Of a DNA stretch of 64,000 nucleotides, positions 8,778 to 18,280 are shown one piece after another. The stretch lies in NCBI GenBank assembly GCA_964454975.1, contig CAYVVD010000004.1, positions 1-64,000 on the forward strand, written 5' to 3'. The notes under the pieces were generated by a model that saw only the letters and a program-made list of their open reading frames with translations, made no database searches and was not told the DNA's origin. Positions within the stretch are counted from its first letter, which is position 1; every line of letters starts with the position of its first letter. A program made the position numbers and the translations under genes. The stretch comes from CAYVVD01 sp964454975. Lineage in GTDB: Bacteria > Bacteroidota > Ignavibacteria > Kapaibacteriales > UBA2268.

Positions 8778-11295
8778 CTTACTCTCCCGCACGAGCCTGA
8801 GGTATATGAAAAAACACCCATTGCAAATGTTACTTTCCGTAATTGGTATTACTCTCGGAGTGGCAGTTGTAGTTTCTATCGATCTGGCAAATCAGAGTGC
8901 TGCAAAAGGATTCGAGCTTTCGATGGAGAGCGTTTCAGGAAGGGCTACTCACTTTATCACTGCAGGGCCGCTCGGTGTCCCTGATTCAATTTTCATCAAT
9001 CTGAAAGTGATACATGGAGTAAAAAAAGCGGCGCCTGTAATTAATAAATATATCAGGGTCGGAGGGAGGACATTTAATCTGACGGGTGTTGATCCTCTTT
9101 CTGAGCGTCCATTCAGGGATTATCTCAATAATGAAAAAAGAAATGAAGGAGTTGTACTTATAGCAAAACCCAATTCTGCATTAATTTCTCAAAAGACTTC
9201 TGAGGAATTAAATATAGCGAATGGTGACAGCCTTGAGATAAGTTTTGGGGCAAAATCGGCTTCACTTTACATTGCAGGAATAATAAACCCTGAAAATGAA
9301 GTAGCCGAGAGTTTTTTAAATAATCTAATCATTACAGATATTTCCACAGCTCAAAATATATTCGATATGGAGAGTTACCTGAGCCGTATTGATTTAATAC
9401 TTGGTTCGGATTTGGAAAAAGGAAAGCTAGAAAAATTCCTTCCATTTAATGCAAGAATTGAAACTTCAAATGCTAAAACAAGCGTGTCACAACAAATGAC
9501 TGCTGCATTCCGGGATAACCTTACAGCGATGAGCCTGCTCGCACTGATTGTCGGTATGTTCCTTATTTACAACACTATGACATTTTCAGTTGTCCAAAGG
9601 CGCAGGCATATAGGACTTATGCGCTCGGTTGGTGTTACAAAGAACGAAATATTCAGGCTTATAATTCAAGAATCCATTATCCTTGGTTTGCTTGGTACTA
9701 TTTTGGGTATCATCATTGGGATTTTTCTTGCGGTAGCTATGCTTGGGCTTATCACACGTTCAATTAACGACTTGTATTTTGTGCTAACAGTTACGAAACT
9801 CACTATTGCTCCACTTATACTTATTAAAGGGGTAGCAGTTGGCATTGCAGCAACATTAATTGCTGCACTAAAACCCGCATACGAGGCAACAAAGTCATCA
9901 ACACGTATTGTACTTTCCCGTTCCACACTCGAAAGCGGGCTTAGTTTAAACATAAAATCATTGTCTTGGTGGGGATTTGCACTGATAACAGCCGGATATG
10001 TTATCCTTCAGATTGATGTCAGGAGTATATATTTCAGCTACCTGGGTGTACTTCCGGTCATAATTGGATTTGCCATGTTATCACCACTTTTGGTAACTTT
10101 TTTAATGAAATTGTTCAAGCCTGCTCTATCAATATTATTTGGAGCAATTGGCAGGCTTGCAGTGGGTGGTATCGTTTCGCAATTAAGCAGGACAACGGTG
10201 GCAATAGCCGCTCTAACAGTTGCTGTTTCTGCAGCAATAGGCATTGCCACAATGGTAAACAGTTTCAGGACAACTGTGGTTGACTGGCTCGACAACAGGC
10301 TTAAGGGGGATGTGTATCTATCTGCTCCAAGCCTCATTTCCCGTTTTAATGTTTCGACATTCCCGGATTCACTAAAAGAAATAATTTTTGAGGCAGGTGA
10401 TGTAAGGTATGCGAATATTTACAGGGAAATTCAACTTTACAACTCGGAAGGGCTTTTGCATATACTTGCTGCAGATATACATCCTGAAAGCCAAAAATCA
10501 GTTACTATCAAAGACAGTTACTCAGGTGAGTCATGGGAGGGGCTAAGAAATAAGAATACAGTTTTTGTAACAGAACCATTTGCTTACAAAAACAGGAAAA
10601 AAGTAGGGGATTCAATATTCTTTCCTGTCGGCGATAAAGAAATACCATTTGGAATTACAACCATTTATAAAGAATATAGTTCAGATCTTGGTCTCGTACT
10701 AATGGACTTAAACAAATACCGTCAACTAACAGGTGATAATGAGCTGTCAGGAGCTTCAATTTTTTTAAGGGATTCTAAGGATGCTGAAAAATATATAAAA
10801 AATCTTGAAGGATTATTGCCCCGTGAATTGAAACTGCTAATCAGGTCTAACGAAAACTTGAAAAAATCCTCAATAGCTGTTTTTGACAGGACTTTCATTA
10901 TATCAAACGTATTGCAGCTTTTGGCTGTTGGCGTTGCTTTTATAGGGATTCTCAGTGCGCTAATGGCATTGCAGCTTGAAAGAGAAAGAGAACTGGCAAC
11001 CCTACGGGCAAACGGGCTTACAAAGGGGCAGTTATGGTCACTTATAACACTTCAGACAGGGCTGATGGGGCTGTCTGCAGGAATTCTTTCGTTACCACTT
11101 GGGAATGCGTTAGCGGCAATTCTTACATTCATTATTAACCAGCGTTCGTTCGGGTGGTCGTTAGATTTATACTTTATGCCCGGCATGATAATACAATCAC
11201 TGCTGATTGCGACAGTTGCAGCGGTTCTTGCGGGTATATACCCTGCATTCAAAATGTCCCGTACATTGCCGGCACTTGCACTTAAAGGGGAATAA
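8770..11295 (+). CDS. FtsX-like ABC transporter permease, double-domain
   Basis: This is an 841-residue inner membrane permease of the MacB/FtsX superfamily. The N-terminal helix (about residues 17-37) is followed by a periplasmic core domain, then a three-helix FtsX block around residues 255-360 containing the conserved RRRHIGLMRSVG loop. A central membrane region leads to a second periplasmic domain, and a second FtsX block (about 710-840) carries the matching ERERELATLRANGL loop. This duplicated layout is the predicted-permease type often found with one LolD-like ATPase in Bacteroidota and cyanobacteria. The first in-frame start is a TTG overlapping the ATPase stop; an ATG twelve codons later (RYMKKHP) is an alternative. 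What it transports is not visible from sequence. Confidence 0.9.
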   Translation: MVDLLSRTSLRYMKKHPLQMLLSVIGITLGVAVVVSIDLANQSAAKGFELSMESVSGRATHFITAGPLGVPDSIFINLKVIHGVKKAAPVINKYIRVGGRTFNLTGVDPLSERPFRDYLNNEKRNEGVVLIAKPNSALISQKTSEELNIANGDSLEISFGAKSASLYIAGIINPENEVAESFLNNLIITDISTAQNIFDMESYLSRIDLILGSDLEKGKLEKFLPFNARIETSNAKTSVSQQMTAAFRDNLTAMSLLALIVGMFLIYNTMTFSVVQRRRHIGLMRSVGVTKNEIFRLIIQESIILGLLGTILGIIIGIFLAVAMLGLITRSINDLYFVLTVTKLTIAPLILIKGVAVGIAATLIAALKPAYEATKSSTRIVLSRSTLESGLSLNIKSLSWWGFALITAGYVILQIDVRSIYFSYLGVLPVIIGFAMLSPLLVTFLMKLFKPALSILFGAIGRLAVGGIVSQLSRTTVAIAALTVAVSAAIGIATMVNSFRTTVVDWLDNRLKGDVYLSAPSLISRFNVSTFPDSLKEIIFEAGDVRYANIYREIQLYNSEGLLHILAADIHPESQKSVTIKDSYSGESWEGLRNKNTVFVTEPFAYKNRKKVGDSIFFPVGDKEIPFGITTIYKEYSSDLGLVLMDLNKYRQLTGDNELSGASIFLRDSKDAEKYIKNLEGLLPRELKLLIRSNENLKKSSIAVFDRTFIISNVLQLLAVGVAFIGILSALMALQLERERELATLRANGLTKGQLWSLITLQTGLMGLSAGILSLPLGNALAAILTFIINQRSFGWSLDLYFMPGMIIQSLLIATVAAVLAGIYPAFKMSRTLPALALKGE

Positions 11296-11363
11296 AGCAA
11301 ATTGAATATGAAGAATTTAATTCTTATTATTGTCTGCTTTGAAATTTAAACCATTGGAAAACA

Positions 11364-12191
11364 ATGAATTACTCAGGCTCGGGTAAAATAGATCAGCGCA
11401 AAGTTACTACTCTTCGACTGCAGGAGATGAAAGAGAAGGGCATAAAGATTTCCTGTCTAACGGCGTATGACCACCTTATGGGAGGGATATTCGACCAGGC
11501 AGGCATAGATGTACTTCTTGTGGGTGATTCGCTGGGGAATGTATTCCAGGGGCATGAAACAACATTGCCTGTAACTCTCGAAGAAACAATTTATCACACA
11601 AAGGCAGTTGTAAAAGGTGCGGAAAGAGCATTGGTAATTGCCGATATGCCATTCATGACTTATCAGGTTTCTTCGAATGAAGCATTCAGGAATGCAGGGC
11701 GAATTATGAAAGAAACAGCTTGCTCAGCAGTTAAACTCGAGGGCGGCAAAAATGTAACTGAGGCGATATCCAGAATGACTGAAGCGGGAATCCCTGTATT
11801 AGGGCATCTTGGATTAACACCCCAAAGTATCAATAAATTCGGCACTTACAGGGCAAGGGGGACAGATCCTGATGAAGCTGCAATTATTTATCGTGATGCT
11901 CATGCTTTGCAGGAAGCTGGAGCTTTTGCAATCGTGCTTGAGAAAATCCCGATTGCCCTAGCCCAAAAAATCACTGAATCGCTGCAGATACCTACTATAG
12001 GCATTGGCGCCGGTCCATACTGCGATGGCCAGATACTCGTTTATACTGATATGCTTGGCCTTACTGTAGACTTTAATCCGCGTTTTGTTCGCAGGTACGC
12101 AGAATTGAACGAATTGATTACAAAAGTCGTACAAGAATATCGCGAGGATATTAGAAAAGTTAACTTCCCGAATGAAGATGAAAGTTATTAG
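11364..12191 (+). CDS. panB: 3-methyl-2-oxobutanoate hydroxymethyltransferase
   Basis: PanB transfers a hydroxymethyl group from methylene-tetrahydrofolate to 2-oxoisovalerate, giving ketopantoate, the first committed step of pantothenate and CoA synthesis in the cytoplasm. Conserved segments are SCLTAYDHL, DVLLVGDSLGNVFQGHETTLPV in part (metal-binding Asp), AVKLEGG and PTIGIGAGPYCDGQILV. At 275 residues it has the standard length. It is preceded by a 68-base gap after the ABC permease that holds an AT-rich imperfect palindrome. No panC or panD occurs in the window. The 3' end overlaps the next small lipoprotein gene by 20 bases. Confidence 0.97.
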   Translation: MNYSGSGKIDQRKVTTLRLQEMKEKGIKISCLTAYDHLMGGIFDQAGIDVLLVGDSLGNVFQGHETTLPVTLEETIYHTKAVVKGAERALVIADMPFMTYQVSSNEAFRNAGRIMKETACSAVKLEGGKNVTEAISRMTEAGIPVLGHLGLTPQSINKFGTYRARGTDPDEAAIIYRDAHALQEAGAFAIVLEKIPIALAQKITESLQIPTIGIGAGPYCDGQILVYTDMLGLTVDFNPRFVRRYAELNELITKVVQEYREDIRKVNFPNEDESY

Positions 12192-12582
12192 TTGTATAGC
12201 ATTACTTTTTATTGTTGTTTTTTTTAGTTGCAATGAAGCGATAGGGCCGAATACAAACATTGTTTTCCCTGAAGAAGGGAAAGGTGAAGTAAGTTTTTTT
12301 TCGCATGTCCAACCACTTCTCAAAGTGAAATGTGCAACAGCAAATTGTCACAGTGCAGAGTATGCTGCAGGGCAGAGGATACTAACTGAATATACGTTTT
12401 TATTTACCGGAAAAAACCTTGGGCTTATTATACTTGGGAAGCCCGATGAAAGCCTTCTGATACAGGTTATGGACGGAAGAAATCCCCACCTTGATAATAT
12501 TCGCCTGGGTACTGGTATTATTACTCAGAATCAACTTCAGGGAATGCGGCGTTGGATTCTTGACGGTGCTCCAAATAATTAA
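12172..12582 (+). CDS. small lipoprotein with C-x4-C-H haem-like motif
   Basis: This is a 136-residue exported lipoprotein: a hydrophobic leader ends in FFSC (Cys20). The mature part holds HVQPLLKVKC followed by C-x4-C-H (Cys54, Cys59, His60), and ends with a helical QLQGMRRWILDGAP segment. This profile resembles small cytochrome-c-like domains of Bacteroidota and Planctomycetes that end in the same W-I-x2-GA pattern. The spacing between the cysteines is four residues instead of the two of a canonical CxxCH site, so covalent haem attachment is uncertain. The ATG lies within the panB coding end; a second ATG is two codons later. Function unknown. Confidence 0.7.
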   Translation: MKMKVISCIALLFIVVFFSCNEAIGPNTNIVFPEEGKGEVSFFSHVQPLLKVKCATANCHSAEYAAGQRILTEYTFLFTGKNLGLIILGKPDESLLIQVMDGRNPHLDNIRLGTGIITQNQLQGMRRWILDGAPNN

Positions 12583-12583
12583 A

Positions 12584-13621
12584 TTACAATCCCAACTTCT
12601 TTTTTATGGCTCTGACATCACTCAGCAATTCCGGTAGTTGCCTGATTACAGCTTCAATCCTGAATGCCTTAATGTGTTCTTTTGCGGGAGCGCCAAAATA
12701 AGCGCCGCTCTTTGATATTGATTTTGCTATTCCGGATTGAGCCATTAGAATAACATCGTCAGTGGTTTCGATGTGACCGGCAAGTCCAACCTGGCCACCA
12801 AAACGATTGCGTTTGCCAATCTTAACACTACCGGAAATGCCAACCTGTGCTGCAAGGGCAGTGTCCTCGCCGATTTCGCAATTATGGGCAATATGTACCA
12901 GGTTGTCGATCTTTACTCCGTCATGAATTATTGTGCTGCCAATCAGTGCACGGTCAATAGTAGTGTTTGCACCGATTTCTACATAATTATGAAGCACTAC
13001 GTTTCCCATTTGAGGGATTCGATGATACTTGCCGGTTTTCTTGTCTTCAAGGTGTCCAAAACCCTCTGAACCTATAACAGCACCGTGATAAATGATGCAG
13101 TTTTCACCGATGATGGTGTCCTTGCATATCTGGACTCCTGAGTAAATTCTTGTTCTTATACCAATTGTTACATTATCTTCCACCACAATATTGGCAATCA
13201 AAACACATCCAGCTTCAATCTTTACATTTCTGCCAATTACACAATTCGGGCCGATAAATGATTCCTGTGAGATGATGGTCTCTGTGTCAATTACTGCAGT
13301 AGGATGGATCCCCTTCTCATTTTTACGGGCTTCATCTTCAAGGAATCTAAGAACTTTAATAAAGGAGAGATAGGGATTCTCAGTGATTATATATGCCTGG
13401 CCGGCTTCTGGTTCAAGATCAATTCCTTTATATGAAATTATACAAGAAGGGATTGAGTTTTCTAAAAATCCAAGGTATTTTTTATCTGCGATAAAGCACA
13501 GGTCTCCTTTTCCTGCAGTTTCAATCCTCTCAAGCCCGGTAATAACTGCATCACTGTCTCCAATAAGTTCTCCGCCGGAAATTACCGCAATATCTTTAGC
13601 TTTGAGATATAAATTTCGCAT
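12584..13621 (-). CDS. lpxD: UDP-3-O-acylglucosamine N-acyltransferase
   Basis: LpxD adds the second hydroxyacyl chain to UDP-3-O-acylglucosamine in lipid A synthesis, showing that the cell makes lipopolysaccharide. The protein has an N-terminal uridine-binding domain (about residues 1-100) followed by left-handed beta-helix hexapeptide repeats (IGPNCVIGRNVKIEAG and many similar). The catalytic His region is VHIAHNCEIG, and the C-terminal helix carries the acyl-carrier contacts. The ATG at 13621 gives 345 residues, the normal length; a TTG at 13642 would add seven. It lies downstream of uppS-bamA-ompH-ompH but is separated from the second ompH by an intrinsic terminator, so expression may depend on read-through or its own promoter. 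Confidence 0.96.
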   Translation of the reverse strand: MRNLYLKAKDIAVISGGELIGDSDAVITGLERIETAGKGDLCFIADKKYLGFLENSIPSCIISYKGIDLEPEAGQAYIITENPYLSFIKVLRFLEDEARKNEKGIHPTAVIDTETIISQESFIGPNCVIGRNVKIEAGCVLIANIVVEDNVTIGIRTRIYSGVQICKDTIIGENCIIYHGAVIGSEGFGHLEDKKTGKYHRIPQMGNVVLHNYVEIGANTTIDRALIGSTIIHDGVKIDNLVHIAHNCEIGEDTALAAQVGISGSVKIGKRNRFGGQVGLAGHIETTDDVILMAQSGIAKSISKSGAYFGAPAKEHIKAFRIEAVIRQLPELLSDVRAIKKKLGL

Positions 13622-13656
13622 TGGTACCGTGTTTTTCTGCAATATAGCAAAAACAT

Positions 13657-13680
13657 AAAAAACCCGCCAAACGGCGGGCT
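13657..13680 (-). terminator. intrinsic terminator after second ompH-like gene
   Basis: Read on the minus strand, GCCCGCC, a GTTT loop and GGCGGG are followed by six T. The stem is at 13663-13668 and 13673-13678. It lies between the second ompH-like gene and lpxD, which partly uncouples lpxD from the bam/ompH operon. Confidence 0.85.
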
Positions 13681-13684
13681 TTAA

Positions 13685-14431
13685 TTACTTATTCTCTTCC
13701 TCTTCTTCATCGGGGACAGGAACTTCCGATTCTTCAGATTCACCTTCTTCCTCAGGCTCTTCTTTTGGTGCTCTTTCCATCCTGATAACACGTTCAGGTT
13801 CATCTTTCTTATCGTCCGGGTCGAACCTTCTCCTGGACCTGCCGACGGGTCTGCGTGATTCGACCTGTTTGTTTCGCGGGTCATTGTCGATTTTTTCCTT
13901 CAATTCCTTCTCCATTTGCTCTACGTCAACGCCAAGCTTGCGAAGGACCTTTACTGTCATGTCGTATTTGTAATTTACGTAAGGAATCGGCTGGATACTT
14001 TGGTCCAGAATTATGTCGTATCCTTCGTCTGCAGCTACTTCCTGTACTGCTGCATAAATTTTAATTTCCACAGGAGACATAATCGACTTAACAACCTTAT
14101 CATATTCGCCACCTGACTCAAATTTTGACTGGGCATAACCAACTCGTTCTTCCTTCAGGTTTTTAAGTTCCGTTTCCTTATTAAACTTTTCATCATCGCT
14201 CCAGATAAGCCTGTTTTTCTTAATTTCGAATTCAAGGTCGTCAATTTGTTGCTGCATGGATTCCAATTCGCGTTTCCATTCTTCAACAATTGATTGAATT
14301 CGCTGGTCGGCTTGTTTGGCTTCGTTGTACTTTGCCCGGATAGTTTTTGATGATACAAATCCTACCTTCTGCCCTGCAAGAGGTAAGGTAAGGCATGTTA
14401 TTAATATTGATAAAACTAATTTATAATACAT
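13685..14431 (-). CDS. OmpH/Skp family periplasmic chaperone with acidic tail
   Basis: This is a Skp-like chaperone expected to hold unfolded outer membrane proteins for BamA. From the ATG at 14431 a signal peptide (MYYKLVLSILITCLTLPLAG) leads into QKVGFVSSKTI, the family's first strand, a long coiled coil (about residues 35-115), and a closing IILDQSIQPIPYVN segment. Unlike ordinary OmpH proteins it continues for about 60 residues as a charged tail: an Arg-rich patch (SRRPVGRSRRRF) followed by a Glu/Asp-rich end. An in-frame start at 14473 is possible but would place 14 residues ahead of the signal peptide. The gene follows the other ompH copy closely and ends in an intrinsic terminator. Confidence 0.85.
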   Translation of the reverse strand: MYYKLVLSILITCLTLPLAGQKVGFVSSKTIRAKYNEAKQADQRIQSIVEEWKRELESMQQQIDDLEFEIKKNRLIWSDDEKFNKETELKNLKEERVGYAQSKFESGGEYDKVVKSIMSPVEIKIYAAVQEVAADEGYDIILDQSIQPIPYVNYKYDMTVKVLRKLGVDVEQMEKELKEKIDNDPRNKQVESRRPVGRSRRRFDPDDKKDEPERVIRMERAPKEEPEEEGESEESEVPVPDEEEEENK

Positions 14432-14472
14432 CCAAACCCCATGTTTAGTTAATCCGGGTAGCAACACCCACA

Positions 14473-15006
14473 TTATTCTCCTGATTCACCGCGTTTTATC
14501 AAGTCAATTACTTTAAATGTTATATCAAATTTATCTTCACTGTAAATAACGCTCTGGCTTGCTTTATCAAGAACAAGATTAATTTTTTCTTCCTTTGCTA
14601 CCTTCTCAATTGCTTTACGAGCTTTATCTCTGATAGGTTCAAGGAAATCAACTCTCATTTGCTGAACTTCCTGGGTTTTTTCATCGCGGTATTGAATAAG
14701 CTCAATTTCCTTTTGGCGCAATTCTTCTTCTCTCTTCTGCTGTTGCTCTGCAGTCATCATAGTTTTCTGTTTTTTGTAGGTATCTGCTTCGTCCAGCAAA
14801 GACTGCTGCCTTTGCATAATTGTATCACGATACTTGTTGCCCAGATCCTGTAGAAGTTTATCTGCCTCAACAGCTTCCGGCATTTGCTTGAAAAGGGTCT
14901 CTACATCAACAATACCAATTTTTAATGTCTGCTGGGCAAATGCGATGTTGCTTAATAGTAGATAAGCTGTTAAAAAAGAACCGATAATCAATAGTTTCTT
15001 CATCAT
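14473..15006 (-). CDS. OmpH/Skp family periplasmic chaperone
   Basis: This is a 177-residue Skp/OmpH chaperone. A signal peptide ends at NIAFAQQ, then LKIGIVDVETLFKQMPEA forms the conserved opening strand and helix. A long, Gln/Glu/Lys-rich coiled coil occupies about residues 50-125, and the closing NLVLDKASQSVIYSEDKFDIT segment forms the trimerisation body. The length is typical of the family. It lies just downstream of bamA with a 45-base gap and upstream of a second, longer ompH-like gene, an arrangement common in Bacteroidota where bamA is followed by two or more ompH copies. It probably works with BamA in outer membrane protein delivery. Confidence 0.93.
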   Translation of the reverse strand: MMKKLLIIGSFLTAYLLLSNIAFAQQTLKIGIVDVETLFKQMPEAVEADKLLQDLGNKYRDTIMQRQQSLLDEADTYKKQKTMMTAEQQQKREEELRQKEIELIQYRDEKTQEVQQMRVDFLEPIRDKARKAIEKVAKEEKINLVLDKASQSVIYSEDKFDITFKVIDLIKRGESGE

Positions 15007-15051
15007 AACTCCAATATTTTAAAGTATTTTATGCAAAATTAAGTAAAAAAA

Positions 15052-17415
15052 TCAGAATCCCTGCCCAAAATGGAATAAGAATCTCCAACCGGAGATCTGG
15101 TCACTACCTTCAGGAGCATCAAATCCATACCCGTAACTAAATCCAATATTTCCAATTTGTAGCATTAGCATCTGGATGCCCATACCTGCAGAGCGTTTCA
15201 GTTCAAATGGGTCTGCATTTTTAAGAGTAGCCCATACATTTCCAGCTTCTGCAAACCCATAAACATAGATGGGCATTGGATCCAGTGTCATAGCAAAACG
15301 AAGTTCTGCCTGGAATCTTGCAAGCACCCTGCCGCCCAAATCCGGCCCGATTGAACGGTCCGGGTAGCCCCTTAACGGTGTAACACCAAAACCACTCAAT
15401 CCGTTACCACCCATATAATAAAGCTCTATTGGGGAGATTGCAGTGTCGGATTCAAAACCTGCAATGTAGCCCATGCGCGAGCCCATCATAAGCACCAGCC
15501 GGTCGTTTCCTTCAACCTGGAAAAGGGGATTATAAAGCTCAAGGTTCAATTCGTTTTTAAAATAGTCTGTCGTGCCAAGTCCGATTGCACCCATAGCAAA
15601 GCTTGTAGAATAGTTGAACTTTGAACCCACACTTGGGAAGAATGTATTATTCAGGCTGATCCTGGAGACTGATTGAGCAACTGTTAATTCCGTGTTCTCA
15701 CCCGGCCTGTAGTATAGTGCGTTTGATGTACCCACATTGTTTAACTGGTAGCGAAAACTTAAATCACCCCTGAAATAATCGTCGGGCCATTTGAATCGCC
15801 GTCCAATATTGACAGCAAATCCTGTACGACGCAACTCATATGTATAATTTATTCTCGAATCATATAAATTGAAACCAACTGTTGTCGGTTCATCCAGCAA
15901 CCAGGGTTCGGTAAATCCTATTGAAAAAGTCTGTAGTCTGCTAAATTGACCGAATTCCCAGTTAAAATTAAATATCTGTCCGCCTCCGCCCCGCAGAGGT
16001 TCTGTGATTGAAAAATTGTTGAATGTAAGTCCTAATGCCCCGGTAAGCCCAAAGCTGCCGGCAAAACCTATCGATGCATTAAAAGTATCAGTTGACCTTT
16101 CTTCTACATTGTACGTAATGTCAACGGCAGTTTTGTCTGTCTTTGAAGGTTTGATATCGGGTTGTAATTTTTCAGGGTTAAAATAGTTTAACACACCGAG
16201 TGCGCGAATGCTCCTGATAACTGCCGACCTGTCAAAATAGTCGCCCGGGCGGGTGTACAACTCGCGCCTGATTACCTTATCTTTTGTTTTCGTGTTGCCG
16301 GTAATATCAACTCTTCCAATTGTATAACGCTCATTCTCATAAACGTTTATTAATATATCTACTGAATCTGTACCTACGCGTTTCTCTACTTTGTCGAATT
16401 GTGCTGCGAGATAACCTGAATTTGCATAAAGCGATAAAGCATCGGTCTGTTCTTGGTTGGCAAGCAGGTTTAATTCAAATTTTTCAATATCGTAAGAATC
16501 ACCAATCTCGAAGTCAAGCCTTATTTCAAGTTGTTCTTCGGTAAAAACAGTATTGCCATTAAATTGGATATCCCGGACATAGACCTTGTTACCCTCTTCA
16601 ATTTTAATAATGATATCAACCATTTCAGTTTCTTCGTCGTAAAAAATGGAATCACTGATTATCCTGAAATCGATGAATCCATTTCTTTTGAAGAAGCTTT
16701 TTAGAAGTTCAAGGTCACTTTCAAGCTCATTTTTATCAAATTTTGAAGATTTCCAAAACATATACCATGATTTGGATTGAGTATCACTGAATTCTGAAGC
16801 CAGTTCATCATCATCGAAATACTCATTACCCTCGAATTGTACCGAACGAACATGGAATTCAATACCCTCTTCCACATAGACAAGCATTTTTTCGTAAAGA
16901 GTTGTGTCTGTTGGCTGCATTTCGATTTCAACACTTGCAAATGCAAGACCGTTCTCTTCGTATAGTTCCAGAATTGCCTGTTCAGCAAGATAAATGTCGT
17001 ACCTGGAAATCAGGTCACCACGTACTTTATTTATTGCTTCAACTATGTCGTCTCTTCCTACTTCATCATTGTTTGATACTTCAATCCAGCTTAATCGTGG
17101 ATATTCCTGTACTTTGATTACAAGGAAAACACCAACAGCGGTCAACCTGTCAACAACTATATCAACATCAGAAAACTGTCTCCTGAGCCATAGGTTGCGT
17201 ACGGCGCTTTGGAGCTTGGCATCAGCCGGGAGCGTTATTTCTTCACCTGGTTGAAGTCCGGACAAGGTAATGATTGTTTCGGCATCAACAGTTTCATTTC
17301 CTTCGACAGAAACCCCCGCAACCTGATATTTTTGCATACCGCCAAACTGAGTAAAGGCAGGCAATGAACAAAAAATTATTGCTGTGATAATTAGCTTAAG
17401 ATTTTTTAAAGGCAT
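15052..17415 (-). CDS. bamA: outer membrane protein assembly factor BamA
   Basis: BamA is the central beta-barrel of the outer membrane protein insertion machine. The 787-residue protein has a signal peptide (to about residue 22) and five POTRA-type repeats up to about residue 440; examples of strand openings are VSVEGNETV, VQFEGNEYF, IQFNGNTVF and VDITGNTKT. A C-terminal 16-strand barrel holds GGGGQIFNFNWEFG and the conserved LRGYPDRSIGP loop (VRGF/Y equivalent), and ends in Phe, as barrel-insertion signals do. The start overlaps the end of uppS by 20 bases, so the two are co-translated. Downstream lie two ompH genes and lpxD, so this is an envelope-building operon. Confidence 0.97.
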   Translation of the reverse strand: MPLKNLKLIITAIIFCSLPAFTQFGGMQKYQVAGVSVEGNETVDAETIITLSGLQPGEEITLPADAKLQSAVRNLWLRRQFSDVDIVVDRLTAVGVFLVIKVQEYPRLSWIEVSNNDEVGRDDIVEAINKVRGDLISRYDIYLAEQAILELYEENGLAFASVEIEMQPTDTTLYEKMLVYVEEGIEFHVRSVQFEGNEYFDDDELASEFSDTQSKSWYMFWKSSKFDKNELESDLELLKSFFKRNGFIDFRIISDSIFYDEETEMVDIIIKIEEGNKVYVRDIQFNGNTVFTEEQLEIRLDFEIGDSYDIEKFELNLLANQEQTDALSLYANSGYLAAQFDKVEKRVGTDSVDILINVYENERYTIGRVDITGNTKTKDKVIRRELYTRPGDYFDRSAVIRSIRALGVLNYFNPEKLQPDIKPSKTDKTAVDITYNVEERSTDTFNASIGFAGSFGLTGALGLTFNNFSITEPLRGGGGQIFNFNWEFGQFSRLQTFSIGFTEPWLLDEPTTVGFNLYDSRINYTYELRRTGFAVNIGRRFKWPDDYFRGDLSFRYQLNNVGTSNALYYRPGENTELTVAQSVSRISLNNTFFPSVGSKFNYSTSFAMGAIGLGTTDYFKNELNLELYNPLFQVEGNDRLVLMMGSRMGYIAGFESDTAISPIELYYMGGNGLSGFGVTPLRGYPDRSIGPDLGGRVLARFQAELRFAMTLDPMPIYVYGFAEAGNVWATLKNADPFELKRSAGMGIQMLMLQIGNIGFSYGYGFDAPEGSDQISGWRFLFHFGQGF

Positions 17416-18259
17416 TTACGACCCGGTCTATATAAGATTCCTTTTCCGATCTATTCGATTTTTCTTCAAGCTGGAACGATGTCTTTCCAAATCTTCTTTC
17501 ACGATTAGCATAACTTTTTAGCGCATCGTAAAGTTCTTTTCTCCTGAATTCCGGCCAGAGCTTTTTTGAAATAAATACCTCACCGTAAGCGATTTCCCAT
17601 AATAAAAAATTACTAAGGCGAAACTCGCCGCTTGAACGAATCATTAAATCGGGATCTGGAAGATTGTTCGTTTGCAAAAAAGAGGAAAAAAGTTCTTCGT
17701 TAATATCCTCCGGAGATAACCTCCCTCGCCTTACATCCAAAGCAATCATCTGCACTGCACGTACAATATCCCACCTCCCGCTATAGCTTAAAGCAAGTGT
17801 AAGAGTCAGGCCTGTATTGTCCCTTGTTTTCTCCATCGAATCATGAAGCAGCTTCTGAACTACCTTTGGTAGTGAACTCATTTTTCCGATAGTGTTAATG
17901 CGTACATTGTTCTCATGAAGCACTTCAAGTTCTTTTCGCAGATAAAATTCAAGAAGTTTCATCAAACCACCTACTTCACTTGTCGGGCGATTCCAATTTT
18001 CAATTGAAAAAGCATAGAGAGTCAGGTATTTGATTCCAACCTGCGAACTTGCCTTAACGATATCTCTGACACTCTCAATCCCCTCTTTGTGGCCGGCTAT
18101 TCTTGGTAATCCTCTTGATACTGCCCAACGGCCATTTCCGTCCATTATTATGGCAACATGCCTTGGCAGATTGCCGGAATTGGCTAATTCATTCGTAGCA
18201 TCTAAATCCGTTTGATTTTTCTCGTTTTCCCAGTTCAAAACAACTCCATAGAACTTCAT
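17396..18259 (-). CDS. uppS: isoprenyl transferase (undecaprenyl diphosphate synthase)
   Basis: UppS condenses isopentenyl diphosphates onto farnesyl diphosphate to make the C55 carrier lipid for peptidoglycan and LPS. Recognised by HVAIIMDGNGRWA (catalytic Asp40), GHKEGIESVRD, TLYAFSIENWNRP, the LSYSGRWDIV motif and PDPDLMIRSSGEFRLSNF in part, the diphosphate-binding end. At 287 residues it has a short N-terminal extension (about 30 residues) and an extra C-terminal stretch that overlaps bamA by 20 bases. The ATG at 18259 follows a well-formed Bacteroidota-type promoter at 18281-18311. First gene of the envelope operon. Confidence 0.96.
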   Translation of the reverse strand: MKFYGVVLNWENEKNQTDLDATNELANSGNLPRHVAIIMDGNGRWAVSRGLPRIAGHKEGIESVRDIVKASSQVGIKYLTLYAFSIENWNRPTSEVGGLMKLLEFYLRKELEVLHENNVRINTIGKMSSLPKVVQKLLHDSMEKTRDNTGLTLTLALSYSGRWDIVRAVQMIALDVRRGRLSPEDINEELFSSFLQTNNLPDPDLMIRSSGEFRLSNFLLWEIAYGEVFISKKLWPEFRRKELYDALKSYANRERRFGKTSFQLEEKSNRSEKESYIDRVVNAFKKS

Positions 18260-18280
18260 TCAACCTGTTTAAGGTAACTA

